From the NCBI RefSeq assembly GCF_016786325.1, contig NZ_JADWYU010000102.1, forward strand, positions 1 to 64,000: a stretch of DNA of 64,000 nucleotides. Direction: 5' to 3'. Source of the DNA: Frankia nepalensis (GTDB lineage Bacteria; Actinomycetota; Actinomycetes; Frankiales; Frankiaceae). Each line of letters begins with the position of its first letter. Positions within the stretch are counted from its first letter, which is position 1. The notes below the pieces were generated by a model. It saw only the letters and a program-made list of their open reading frames with translations, was not told the origin of the DNA and did no database searches. Positions 26,741 through 35,146 of this stretch are shown here, one piece after another. The position numbers and the translations under genes are program-made.

Positions 26741-27970
26741 CACAACACGATTCGGGTTCGGGCCGCGATGGCGGCACAGACGAAGATCGAGGGCCGCTAC
26801 CTGGGTGGCCGTCCGCCCTACGGCTACCGGCTTGCCGACGCGGGTCCGCACCCGCACCCGGCGAAGGCGGCCGACGGCCGACGCCAGCACGTGCTGGCGC
26901 TGGACCCTGACACCGCCCCGGTCGTTCAGCGGATCTTCACGCTCTTCCTCGATGGCGTGGGGCTTTACCTTGTCGCCAAGACGCTGAACAGCGACGGGGT
27001 CGTCCCGCCGTCCGGCGCCGATCCGGCGCGTAACCGGCACCGCGCCGGCACTGCCTGGGGCAAGAGCGCCATCCGCGCAATCCTGGTCAACCCGCGTTAC
27101 ACGGGCTACCAGGTCTGGAACAAGCAGCACAAGGCACAGGTGCCACTCGACGCCAATGATGTCGAGTTGGGCCACAAGACTCGCATGCGCTGGAACAACC
27201 CCGACACCTGGGTATGGTCCGACCAACCCGCGCACCCGCCGATCGTCAGCCGAGAGACGTTCGTGGCTGCCCAGGAGCGGCTCCTCTCGCCCCCGACGAG
27301 GAAGCAGACCGGGCAGCGAGTGAAGGGGCAACCGGCCCACCTGCTCCAGGGCATCCTTCGCCACGAGGAGTGCGGGCTGCGCATGCAGGCCCGGCGAAGC
27401 CATGGTCACGTCTACTACTGGTGTGGGTATTTCAACGAGTACGCGCCGGCGGAGGCGGTCGATCATCCGGTGAATGTCCGTGTCTGTGAGGGCGCGATCG
27501 TCACCCAGGTCGATGCCTGGCTTGCGACCGTGCTCGACTCCGTCGGACAGGTAAAGATCGGCCTGGCGCGGTCTGCCGGTCCGGAAGACGCGCGGCTTCG
27601 TTCGATCATCGCCGAATGCGACCAGAAGCTGGCTTACTACCGGGCCGTGATCGAGGCCGGCGCGCAGGCATCCCTGGTCGCCCGCTGGGTCAACGAGGTC
27701 GAAGCGCGAAGACGCGAGGCGATCGAGGCGTTGGAGCGCCAGGCTCCCGGGCCACAGGCCGAGCAGCCCGCGGCGGCCATCGATTGTCAGGACATGGCCA
27801 GCAAGGCTGGGATCTACCGAAAGATAGGGCTACGTCTCAGCTACAGCCGCGTGACGAACAGGATCACAGCCCAGCTGGACTCGTGCTCACTGACCACCAG
27901 GCTGACACTGGCCACAGTGGGCCACGATGCGCCCGACAGTTCTCTAACTACTGCGAGTGAGGGACCGTAA
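26741..27970 (+). pseudogene. Serine recombinase, C-terminal DNA-binding part (3' part of the IS-interrupted gene)
   Basis: 410 codons continue the recombinase in register: HNTIRVRAAMAAQ, then GRYLGGRPPYGYRLADAGPH, TAPVVQRIFTLFLDGVGLYL, the recombinase domain with AIRAILVNPRYTGYQVWNKQ, a reduced zinc-ribbon region (ILRHEECGLRMQ...YYWC) and a coiled C-terminal section. This is the large-serine-recombinase family abundant in actinomycete integrative elements and prophages. Separated from its catalytic domain it cannot recombine DNA. The stop codon lies 7 bp from the 3' end of a convergent tRNA-Leu gene, as expected for an integrase next to its attachment site. Confidence 0.9.
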
Positions 27971-27977
27971 CCCTCCG

Positions 27978-28062
27978 TGTCCGAGGGGGGACTTGAACCC
28001 CCACGCCCGTTAAAGGGCACTAGCACCTCAAGCTAGCGCGTCTGCCATTCCGCCACCCGGAC
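27978..28062 (-). tRNA. tRNA-Leu (anticodon GAG)
   Basis: The minus strand gives an 85-nt class II tRNA. The acceptor strand GTCCGGG pairs with CTCGGAC (one G-U), followed by discriminator A. The D-arm begins TGGCGGAATGGCAGACGC. The anticodon stem CTAGC/GCTAG encloses loop TTGAGGT, anticodon GAG. A variable arm, TGCCCTTTAACGGGCG, and a T-arm with GGTTCAAGTCC follow. CCA is not encoded. It reads CUC and CUU codons. It marks the likely boundary between the rearranged island and the resident chromosome. Confidence 0.97.
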
Positions 28063-28250
28063 CGGTGACTCCGGGGCTGCCGCCCCGGTGCGGTTCAGAT
28101 GCTACACGGTCCCGCAGGGTGCCTGTCGCAACCCCAGGCCACCAGAGGATCAAGGGCCGCCAGTCGACTTTGGATCATCATCGGTGATATATGGACCAGC
28201 GTCGCGACGCCCGTCAGGCCTGGTGAAAGGCCTGCGGCGTCGACGATTTG

Positions 28251-28301
28251 GGTAGCGTGACCGATTCGCTACCGCTCCGCCGGTTGTCAGGCTATCCTGA
28301 C
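28251..28301. promoter_or_regulatory. Two inverted repeats upstream of the HTH-PASTA gene
   Basis: GGTAGCG-N9-CGCTACC at 28251-28273 and GTCAGG-CTAT-CCTGAC at 28286-28301 are both perfect. The second ends 4 bp before the ATG at 28306. Because the gene encodes a helix-turn-helix protein, one of these is a plausible autoregulatory operator, and the second could also fold as an RNA hairpin that hides the start. Confidence 0.45.
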
Positions 28302-28305
28302 GAGC

Positions 28306-29133
28306 ATGAGCAGGGGTAAGGACGGGCCGGGGCACGACGGACGACGGGCGTGGGAACGGCTCGAGAGCTGGCTCGCGCGGGAGCACAAGCCGGAGTTCGG
28401 CGAGGCCGCGCTCGAGGCGCTGTCGGACGTCGGCACCGCGCGCCGGGAGCTCGACCGGATCGAGTTGGAGGCGGTGCGCGCCGCCCGCGGGCGCGGCAGG
28501 TCGTGGGCCGAGATCGCGACCCGTCTCGGGGTGACCCGCCAGTCGGCCTGGGAGCGCTGGCGTGACCTGGACGAGAACCTTCCGACGCCCCCGGCCGACG
28601 CCGCCGAGACCCCGGATGCCGGCCCCGGTTCGAGGTCGCGGCCACGCCCCGTCCTCCTGGAGGTCGACGAGGCGTTGCGGCGGGCGCGAGCCCAGGCCGA
28701 GGACGCGCTGCGGGACGGCGACGTGGGGGGTGACGACTCCGGCGGGGGCGCGGGCGGGCGCGGGTCTGGCAAGCGGTCGCGCCGCGGCCGGGGGAAGACG
28801 GTCGTCGTGCCGAACCTGGTCGGCCGGTCCTGGGAGGAGGCGCGGCGGCTGCTGGGGGAGTGGGGCCTGTTCGCCGCCGCGATCGGCCCGGCCACGGAGT
28901 ACGACGCCCCGATGGAGCTGATCGAGCCGGAACCGGGTGTGGTCGTCACCGGTCAGGCGCCGGAGGCGGGGGCGAAGGTTCCGTTCGGTTCGACGGTCCG
29001 GCTCTGGATGGGCCAGTCCGGCGGCGGCTCCGCCGGTGACCGCGAGCCGCGTCGGCCGTTGCCGTCCTCGCCGCCAGCCCGGGAGATGCTGCCCGAAACG
29101 GCCTCGACGACGGTCATCGCGGCCGTCGGCTGA
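28306..29133 (+). CDS. HTH protein with a C-terminal PASTA domain
   Basis: 275 residues from ATG 28306. The N-terminal half is helical and charged, with an HTH-like segment SWAEIATRLGVTRQSAWERW at about residues 66-85. A Gly/Ser/Arg-rich linker (residues 140-165) leads to one PASTA domain: VVVPNLVGRSWEEARRLLGE ... GVVVTGQAPEAGAKVPFGST ... VRLWM. No signal peptide or membrane helix is present, so this PASTA domain should be cytoplasmic. PASTA modules usually bind muropeptides outside the cell on PknB-type kinases and PBPs. The role here is unknown. Confidence 0.82.
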   Translation: MSRGKDGPGHDGRRAWERLESWLAREHKPEFGEAALEALSDVGTARRELDRIELEAVRAARGRGRSWAEIATRLGVTRQSAWERWRDLDENLPTPPADAAETPDAGPGSRSRPRPVLLEVDEALRRARAQAEDALRDGDVGGDDSGGGAGGRGSGKRSRRGRGKTVVVPNLVGRSWEEARRLLGEWGLFAAAIGPATEYDAPMELIEPEPGVVVTGQAPEAGAKVPFGSTVRLWMGQSGGGSAGDREPRRPLPSSPPAREMLPETASTTVIAAVG

Positions 29134-29324
29134 CCCGCCGGCGCGCGCCTGCCCTGGACAGGGCCGGCCCGACGCCCAGCTCGGCCAAGCCCGCCGTCGG
29201 CCGCCGCCGGCCGCTGGGCCTGCCCGGACAGGGCAGGTCCCGGCGAGATGCGGCGCGGCCCGGCGGCCCGGTGGTCGAGAGGGGCGCCGTGAACAGGGAC
29301 GAGCGCTCCCGCCGAACGGCGTCC

Positions 29325-29353
29325 TTGAACATGCAGGTAAATGCCTGCATAAT
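29325..29353 (+). promoter_or_regulatory. Promoter with ArsR-type operator in the spacer; probably leaderless
   Basis: TTGAAC (29325-29330) and CATAAT (29348-29353) form -35 and -10 boxes with 17-bp spacing. The spacer and -10 hold the inverted repeat ATGCAGG-TAAATG-CCTGCAT (29331-29350). The GTG start of the ArsR fusion gene lies at 29360, where transcription itself would be expected to begin, so the mRNA is probably leaderless and the gene autorepressed. Confidence 0.65.
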
Positions 29354-29359
29354 TTGAGC

Positions 29360-30196
29360 GTGACCGAAGCCGGTGGGACGGACAGGGCAGGGGCGGACCG
29401 GGTCTTCAAGGCGCTGGCCGACTCGACTCGCCGGCAGCTGCTCGACCGGCTGCGCGAGCGCGACGGGCAGACGCTCGGCGAGCTGTGCGCGGGCCTCGCG
29501 ATGGCGCGCCAGTCGGGCAGCCAGCACCTGGCCGTCCTCGAGGCCGCCAACCTGGTCAGCGCGGTCCGGCGTGGGCGCGAAAAGCTGCACTACCTGAACC
29601 CGGTTCCCATCCACGAGATCCAGGAGCGCTGGATCGGCAGGTTCGACCGGCCTCGGCTGGCGGCGTTGGGCGCTCTCAAACGACAGGCGGAGGGGCATGA
29701 GATGACCGGCCAACCGAGCTACGTGTACGTCACCTACATCCACAGCACGCCCGAGCGGGCCTGGCACGCGCTGACCGACGCGGACCTGACCGCCGCCTAC
29801 TGGGGGCACAGCAACATCTCCGACTGGCGCGAGGGCTCGGCCTGGGAGCACCGCCGCGTCGACGGCTCCGGCATCGCCGACGTCGTCGGCACCGTGCTGA
29901 CCTCCGAGCCACCACGGCTGTTGGTGATCACCTTCGACGAGCCCGGCGCCGAGCCGCCGAACGGGCCGTCCAGGGTGACCTTCCTGATCGAGCCGTACCA
30001 CGAGATCGTCCGGCTCACCGTCACCCACGAGAACCTCGCCGACGACAAGGCCCTCGAGGCGATCTCCGCGGGCTGGCCGGCGGTGCTGGCGAACCTCAAG
30101 TCGTTGCTGGAGACGGACCGGCCGCTGCCGCGGGCCCCCTGGGAGATGCACGCCGAGCTGCGCGCCGAGCAGTTGGCCCGGCACGACTCCCACTGA
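29360..30196 (+). CDS. ArsR-family regulator fused to a C-terminal SRPBCC (AHSA1-like) domain
   Basis: 278 residues from GTG 29360. Residues 10-105 form an ArsR winged helix: VFKALADSTRRQLLDRLRER, GLAMARQSGSQHLAVLEAAN, LVSAVRRGREKLHYLNPVPI. No metal-binding Cys pair is seen. From about residue 115 an SRPBCC domain follows: YVYVTYIHSTPERAWHALTD, YWGHSNISDWREGSAWEHRR, HENLADDKALEAISAGWPAV. These proteins are one-component sensors in which the hydrophobic-ligand fold presumably controls DNA binding. A palindrome in the promoter spacer supports autorepression. Confidence 0.9.
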   Translation: MTEAGGTDRAGADRVFKALADSTRRQLLDRLRERDGQTLGELCAGLAMARQSGSQHLAVLEAANLVSAVRRGREKLHYLNPVPIHEIQERWIGRFDRPRLAALGALKRQAEGHEMTGQPSYVYVTYIHSTPERAWHALTDADLTAAYWGHSNISDWREGSAWEHRRVDGSGIADVVGTVLTSEPPRLLVITFDEPGAEPPNGPSRVTFLIEPYHEIVRLTVTHENLADDKALEAISAGWPAVLANLKSLLETDRPLPRAPWEMHAELRAEQLARHDSH

Positions 30197-30278
30197 CGCG
30201 GCCGGCCGTCGGCCCGCTGACCCGCCGACCCGCGCGCCTGGGGCCGGGCGCGGGGTCGGCGCCGGTTCCGGGAGGTCG

Positions 30279-30848
30279 TCAACGGCTGGGAGCGCTGGCC
30301 TCGCCGATGACCAGGGTGCCGTCGCGCTCGCAGCTGACGGTGACGGTCACCAGGCCGAGCTCGCCAAGCTCGTCGGGGGAGTAGCCGTGCGCGGTCGCGA
30401 CGTCGCTGCCCGGCGGGTGAAGGCCGACGGTGACCCGCGGGGAGCCGGCGTCGCAGCCGCTGTCGGCGAGGAGCCGGCGGGCGGTGGCCTCGGCCTCGGC
30501 CGTCGCCTGGCTCCGGGTGGTCGTGAGCGCGGCGGCGCTGGCCGCTTCCTGGGCGGCGCGCCCGACGTCGAGCGACGCGTCCTGCCATCCGAGGGCTCCG
30601 TAAAGAACCCAGGCACCGGCCGCCACTATCCATATCCCGACGACGATTTCGACGATCCGGCCGCGCAGGCGGATCCGGCGCGCGCCGCGACCGGCTCGGC
30701 CACGAGGAAACCGGTCGCGGCTTCGCCGTGCGTGCTCTTGGCCGTGCTCGCCTGCGTCCGTGTCGCGGTCACCCGGGGAGTCGCCTGCACCGGGGGAGGT
30801 GTCCAGCCGCGCCGGCGTATCGCCGTGGCCGCTGGAACCGTCGGTCAC
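30279..30848 (-). CDS. TadE-like single-pass membrane protein
   Basis: The open frame is longer (to 31097), but its upstream part is lower in GC and lacks coding bias; GTG 30848 preceded by GGAACGGG is preferred, giving 189 residues. An Arg-rich stretch precedes one membrane helix, IVEIVVGIWIVAAGAWVLYG. The following SLDVGRAAQEAASAAALTTT and LLADSGCDAGSPRVTVGL...VTVTVSCE are typical of TadE/TadG-like pseudopilin-type proteins. No other tad genes are in the window, so it is either an orphan or a stand-alone secreted protein. The start is uncertain. Confidence 0.6.
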   Translation of the reverse strand: MTDGSSGHGDTPARLDTSPGAGDSPGDRDTDAGEHGQEHARRSRDRFPRGRAGRGARRIRLRGRIVEIVVGIWIVAAGAWVLYGALGWQDASLDVGRAAQEAASAAALTTTRSQATAEAEATARRLLADSGCDAGSPRVTVGLHPPGSDVATAHGYSPDELGELGLVTVTVSCERDGTLVIGEASAPSR

Positions 30849-31251
30849 CGGGCCCGTTCCGCGGTGGCGCGCCGTGACGCCCTCATGTCGCGCCTGTGCG
30901 TCGGCATCCGATGATTCTGCGCGATGGAACCGACGTATCCGTGAATTTGTCGGGTACGTTGCGTGGATCTGGTTCGGATCTTGTGAAGGTCTGGCCCGGC
31001 GCGGCCTGGCCCGGCCCGGCGCGGCTGTGCCGTGATCGTCCGATGCCTGGGAAAGTCGCGGGCAACGCCGCGTCGTTACGACCACATCGGCGAGCAAACG
31101 ACGATCAGATGGTCGCGCGCCGGGCCTGGTTTCGTGGGTTCCGTGGTTCCGTGGGATCCGCGCCAGAACCCGTTACGTGGCGTGGCCTGGAAGTCGGATC
31201 CGGGTTGGTGCGCGGGGACGGCGTCCTGGCCGCCGGGCGGCGAAAGGGTGA

Positions 31252-31286
31252 TGGCCGCCGGCATCGGTTCTCGATGCCGGCGGCCA
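31252..31286 (-). terminator. Hairpin terminator after the AMIN-like gene
   Basis: A perfect 15-bp stem (TGGCCGCCGGCATCG and its complement, loop GTTCT on the plus strand) begins 7 bp beyond the stop codon of the minus-strand gene. No T-run follows, as is usual for actinobacterial terminators. Confidence 0.75.
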
Positions 31287-31292
31287 GGGTCG

Positions 31293-31808
31293 TTACCGCG
31301 TCGGAATCGCCACGGTCACCTCCGTGCCCGAGCACTGGACGGTCGGATGCACGCCGGTCGGGGGCGCAGGTGCGCGCAGTCCGATGAAGTAGGTGACCAC
31401 GCCTTCGAAGTCGCCGCCACTACGAATCTGGACGACATTGGTGGTTCCGGGGACGGGGAACAGGTTCCGGGGGGCCGTCGGCCTGCCGTTCTCGTCGTGG
31501 GCCGCGGTGCCCTGGAAGACCACCTGGACGAACGACTGGCCGCGCACGGCGACGGGCAGGCCGGAGCCGTCCTGGACCAGCGCCGATCGTGGCACGTAGC
31601 GGGCCGCGACGTCCGTGGGGGCGAGCGGTCGGAACCGGAACCGCACGAGATCCGCGCGGGCGCTGGCCGCGTGGGCGGTATGGATGCCCGTGAGCACCGG
31701 CTGGACGGGCGTGGCGGGTGGTCCGCCGGCGCGCGCCGGAACCGTGCCGGCCGTCAGGCCGAGGGCGAGAACGAGCAGCGCGCCCATGTTCGACAGTGAC
31801 TTCCTCAT
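31293..31808 (-). CDS. Secreted protein with an AMIN-like domain
   Basis: 171 residues from ATG 31808. A signal peptide is clear: MRKSLSNMGALLVLALGLTA, cleaved near PARAGG. The rest is a single AMIN-like domain: VLTGIHTAHAASARADLVRF, SGLPVAVRGQSFVQVVFQGT, the AHDENGRPT turn and IRSGGDFEGVVTYFIGL. AMIN-like domains are found in actinobacterial exported proteins and are thought to bind cell-wall components. The gene is monocistronic with its own terminator. Confidence 0.8.
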   Translation of the reverse strand: MRKSLSNMGALLVLALGLTAGTVPARAGGPPATPVQPVLTGIHTAHAASARADLVRFRFRPLAPTDVAARYVPRSALVQDGSGLPVAVRGQSFVQVVFQGTAAHDENGRPTAPRNLFPVPGTTNVVQIRSGGDFEGVVTYFIGLRAPAPPTGVHPTVQCSGTEVTVAIPTR

Positions 31809-32547
31809 GATTCACCACCAATTCCTGTAAGGCCGGAGACTCTCGTCCGGACCATCGCGAGAAAGCCGTGGTGGAAATCGGGTGGGCCGACGGAAAACAC
31901 CCGTCTGCCCGCTGGTGAGAAGCCTGCGCTGGTGAGAAGGACCGAAGGAAGGTGCTGTGCGGCACGGGTCGGTTTGGGCGGCCACCTCCGTTCGCCGCCC
32001 AGCCTGCGCGACCGCGGCGCGTCCCGCCAGTCGTCCGCGACGAGCCGCGGTGGCGGCCACACATGGCGGAGCGCGACGGGCGCGACGGATATGGCGGGTA
32101 TGGCGGGCGTGGCGGGCGTGATGGCGCATGGCCGGCGCGGCGCTGAACAGACCTGCCGCGGCGCACGCCACGGTGGGTGGCGTGACCCGAGCCAGGGGTC
32201 CGCGCCGACGGGCCCGCGCCGGCGGGTGGAGCCGACGGCCGGCGGACATGGCCGGCGGGCGGGGCCGGGCGTTGCCCGCGTCCAGCCGGGTGACCGGATG
32301 GCCGACCGCCGTTCCAGCGGTCCGTGGTCACGGCCCGCGCCTCCGGGGGGCCGGGCGGGCCGGGCTGGTCACGGCGCGGTGGGCGGCACTCACCCCACGT
32401 CAGAGGGTTCCGGCTTGGGATTGTGTCTAAATATTTTGTGCCCTAGGGTGCGTGGCGGCCGTCACAGTCTCACCGCCCGTTGTCCCGCTCGTGTGGGGGC
32501 GATGAGCCGTCGAACGGGCGGCCGGTCAGCTGATCACGGGAGGGCGC
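31809..32547. other. Divergent intergenic region, about 740 bp
   Basis: No ORF here shows recognisable homology. It contains low-complexity GGCGGGTATGGCGGGCGT-type repeats around 32090-32130. A more AT-rich tract (GTGTCTAAATATTTTGTGCC, 32423-32442) lies about 105 bp before the solute-binding-protein gene and is the best candidate for its promoter. Promoters for both flanking genes should be here. Confidence 0.45.
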
Positions 32548-33876
32548 ATGGGGCAGACAGGTATCTCCGGCGACGGGCGGGAGGCACGGCCGGGCTGGCG
32601 GCGGCCGTCGCGCCGGCACGGGTCGGCGCTGGCCGCGTTATCGGCGTTCACGGCCGTCAGCGTGCTGCTCGCGGGCTGTGGGGGCGACGACGAGCAGGAC
32701 ACGCCGGCCGGCACGCCCAGCGCGGCCGCGTCCGCCGCCGACGTGCTGGGCCCGGTCGCGGCGGCGCAGGGCGCGCCGGTCAGGATCGGGCTGATCTCGG
32801 ACGGCAAGGGGCCGGTCTCGGACCTGGCCTACGAGAAGGACGTCGCCGCCGCGGCCGCGAAGTTCCTCAACGAGCGGCGTTCCGGCATCGGCGGGCGGCC
32901 GATCGAGCTGGTCTCGTGCGAGACCCTGGCCGATCCGGGCAAGGGCGCCGACTGTGCCAACCGGATGATCGAGGAGGACGTCGTCGCGGTCGTCGTCGGC
33001 TCGTCGTCGGTGGTGGAGAGCATCTGGCACCCGCTGCACGACGCGCACGTCCCGACGCTGTTCGGGACCGCGCCGACCCCGGCGCTGCTCGCCGACGCCG
33101 AGTCGACCTTCATCCTGTCCGACTCGATCTTCCCGCTGATCAAGCTGCCCATGCAGCTCGCCAAGGAGAACGGCGAGAACAAGGTGACGGTCGTCGCGAT
33201 CGACGTGCCGACCGTGATGGGCATCTACCAGTCCATCGCGCCGCGGATGTTCGAGGCGGAGGGGATGGAACTGGACGTGGTCGCCGTCCCGCCGGGCACG
33301 GCCGACATGACGCCGCAGATGCAGACGCTGGTGGCCGGGGGCCCGGGGCTCGTCCAGGTGCTTGGCAGCGACGCGTTCTGCATCGCGGCCTTCAACGGCC
33401 TGCGCACGGCCGGGTTCTCCGGCCCGCTCGCGGCCGTGGCCCAGTGCATCACCGACGCGACCCGCAAGTCGGTGCCCGGTGACACCCTCGAGGGGATCAC
33501 CATGTCGGCGAGCGCGCCCATCGGCACCGACAACCCGTCGACCGAACTGCTCGCCGCGGTCGCGGAAACCTACGGCAACGGCGAGTTCGAGGTCCAGCGC
33601 CAGGGGTCGTTGACGATGTTCACGACGGTGACCGCGCTGCAGGCCGCCACCAAGGGGATCTCCGGCGAGATCACCCCGGCCGCGATGACGGCGGCCATCA
33701 AGGCGATGCCGGAGTCGGAGCTGCCGGGCGCCGGCGGCCTGAAGTTCCGGTGCGGTGGCAAGGCCAACCCGTCGTCGCCGGCGGTGTGCGTGCGCGGCGG
33801 CCTGGTCACGACGCTGGACGGCAAGGGCCAGCCGACCGAGTACCGGGTGCTGGCCAGCACGCCGATCGAGGGCTGA
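32548..33876 (+). CDS. ABC transporter solute-binding lipoprotein, branched-chain amino-acid (LivJ) type
   Basis: 442 residues from ATG 32548. An Arg-rich n-region and hydrophobic core end in the lipobox VLLAGCGG (Cys near residue 49), followed by a Thr/Ala-rich linker. The mature protein is a type I periplasmic-binding fold: RIGLISDGKGPVSDLAYEKD, LVSCETLADPGKGADCANRM, VVVGSSSVVESIWHPLHDAH and the long C-terminal lobe. Such proteins bind branched-chain amino acids, amides, aromatic acids or urea. No Liv permease or ATPase gene is adjacent, so it is either an orphan receptor or works with a distant transporter. Confidence 0.88.
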   Translation: MGQTGISGDGREARPGWRRPSRRHGSALAALSAFTAVSVLLAGCGGDDEQDTPAGTPSAAASAADVLGPVAAAQGAPVRIGLISDGKGPVSDLAYEKDVAAAAAKFLNERRSGIGGRPIELVSCETLADPGKGADCANRMIEEDVVAVVVGSSSVVESIWHPLHDAHVPTLFGTAPTPALLADAESTFILSDSIFPLIKLPMQLAKENGENKVTVVAIDVPTVMGIYQSIAPRMFEAEGMELDVVAVPPGTADMTPQMQTLVAGGPGLVQVLGSDAFCIAAFNGLRTAGFSGPLAAVAQCITDATRKSVPGDTLEGITMSASAPIGTDNPSTELLAAVAETYGNGEFEVQRQGSLTMFTTVTALQAATKGISGEITPAAMTAAIKAMPESELPGAGGLKFRCGGKANPSSPAVCVRGGLVTTLDGKGQPTEYRVLASTPIEG

Positions 33877-33901
33877 CGGATATCGAGGTCTGACAGGTGG
33901 T

Positions 33902-34014
33902 GAGGTGAGCCGCGTTGACTCCGCCGTCGCCGGAGGGCCGAAGCTCGACACGTGTTCGATGCGTGTTCGATCCGGACCCGTCGGGTCGATCGGTGAGTTC
34001 GCGCGGCTCACCTC
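33902..34014. terminator. Long-range inverted repeat between convergent genes
   Basis: GAGGTGAGCCGCG at 33902-33914 is perfectly complementary to 34002-34014, with an 87-base loop that itself contains GACCC-GTC-GGGTC and two GTGTTCGAT repeats. It lies between the ends of the solute-binding-protein gene and the minus-strand LLM gene. A bidirectional terminator is the simplest reading; a structured RNA is possible. Confidence 0.5.
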
Positions 34015-34054
34015 TCCGAGCGTCAGGACGCCGCGGCACGCTGCCGCTCGGCGG

Positions 34055-35146
34055 TCAGGCGCGGTCCGCGGCGACCGGGACAGGCACCCGCGCAACAGGC
34101 GGCGGAGCATGCCAGTCGTCGATCGGCTTGTTCGGGATCTCCTTGCGGATGACCGGGACGATCTCGGTGGCGAAGATCTCCAGAGTCGCCCGGTAGTCCT
34201 CCGGGCTGATCGCCTGCGTGTCGACGTGGATGTGCACGAGGTCGTGCTGGAACTTCTCGTGCTGGGCCAGCAGGGTGTCGATCACCTGCTGGGGGCTGCC
34301 GACCAGCGCCGAGGTCTTGGTGAGGTAGTCCTCGAGCGTGGCGGCCCCGAGGCGGTCGAGGGCGCCGTGCTCATAGCGGCGGTTGTAGGCGAGGCGCCGC
34401 TCGAAGGCGGGCGTGAACTTCCGGACCGCCTCCTGGCTCGTCGCCGCGGCGAAGAAGCCGCCGGTGCCGACGCCGACCAGGGCGTGCTCGGGGTCGTGGC
34501 CGTAGGAGGCGAACCGTTCCCGGTAGTACTGCACGGTCTCGAGGTACCGGCCGACGGCGGCGGTCCCGATCGAGGTGAACACCGGGTCGCCGTGCCGGGC
34601 GGCGAAGTCGGCGCTTTCCAGGTTCGTGTTGGCGCCGTGCCAGATCCGCAGGTTCGGCCGCGCCGGGCGGGGCAGCGCGGTCACGTTGACCAGCGGCGGC
34701 CGGAAGCGCCCCTCCCAGCTCACCTCGGTCTCGTTCCACAGCGCGCGAAAGACCTCGTAGCTTTCCCGGAGGCGATCCCACTTGTCGTCGTCGGTCACGC
34801 CGAAGACGCGAAGGGTCTCCGCGTACCCGCCCTTTCCGATGACGAGGTCGAGACGCCCGCCGGCGAGGTGGTCCAGCGTCGAGTAGTCCTCGAAGGCGCG
34901 CAGCGGGTCGTGCAGGCCGAGTGTGGAGACGGTCGTGACCAGCTGGATCGTGCTGGTGTGGGCGGCGATGTTGGCGAGGATCACGGCCGGCGACGAGGCG
35001 GCCACCCGCCCGTCGTGCCGCTCGCCGATCCCGAAGGCGTCGAACCCGAGCTGCTCGGCGAGGACGGCCTCGTCGACGAGGTGCGCGAACTGCCGCCGCA
35101 CCGACGCGTGCTCGTCGGGCAGCGACGGCAGGAGAAGGAACTTCAC
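34055..35146 (-). CDS. LLM-class flavin-dependent oxidoreductase
   Basis: 363 residues from GTG 35146, chosen because it gives the canonical KFLLLPSLPDE start with GGGAGACC just upstream; the frame extends 20 codons further without homology. Typical luciferase-like barrel signatures: LAEQLGFDAFGIGERHDGRV, IQLVTTVSTLGLHDPLRAFE, DYSTLDHLAGGRLDLVIGKG and the late ALVGSPQQVIDTLLAQHEKF. It belongs to the alkanal-monooxygenase-like branch using FMNH2. Substrate unknown. It converges on the solute-binding-protein gene. Confidence 0.88.
   Translation of the reverse strand: MKFLLLPSLPDEHASVRRQFAHLVDEAVLAEQLGFDAFGIGERHDGRVAASSPAVILANIAAHTSTIQLVTTVSTLGLHDPLRAFEDYSTLDHLAGGRLDLVIGKGGYAETLRVFGVTDDDKWDRLRESYEVFRALWNETEVSWEGRFRPPLVNVTALPRPARPNLRIWHGANTNLESADFAARHGDPVFTSIGTAAVGRYLETVQYYRERFASYGHDPEHALVGVGTGGFFAAATSQEAVRKFTPAFERRLAYNRRYEHGALDRLGAATLEDYLTKTSALVGSPQQVIDTLLAQHEKFQHDLVHIHVDTQAISPEDYRATLEIFATEIVPVIRKEIPNKPIDDWHAPPPVARVPVPVAADRA

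Noticed and set aside
28071-28088. CCGGGGC-TGCC-GCCCCGG hairpin next to tRNA-Leu
   Set aside because: It lies upstream of the minus-strand tRNA and not after a gene on either strand, so a terminator call is not justified.
32638-34110. Minus-strand ORF opposite the solute-binding-protein gene
   Set aside because: Arg/His-rich shadow frame with no homology; the plus-strand lipoprotein is unambiguous.
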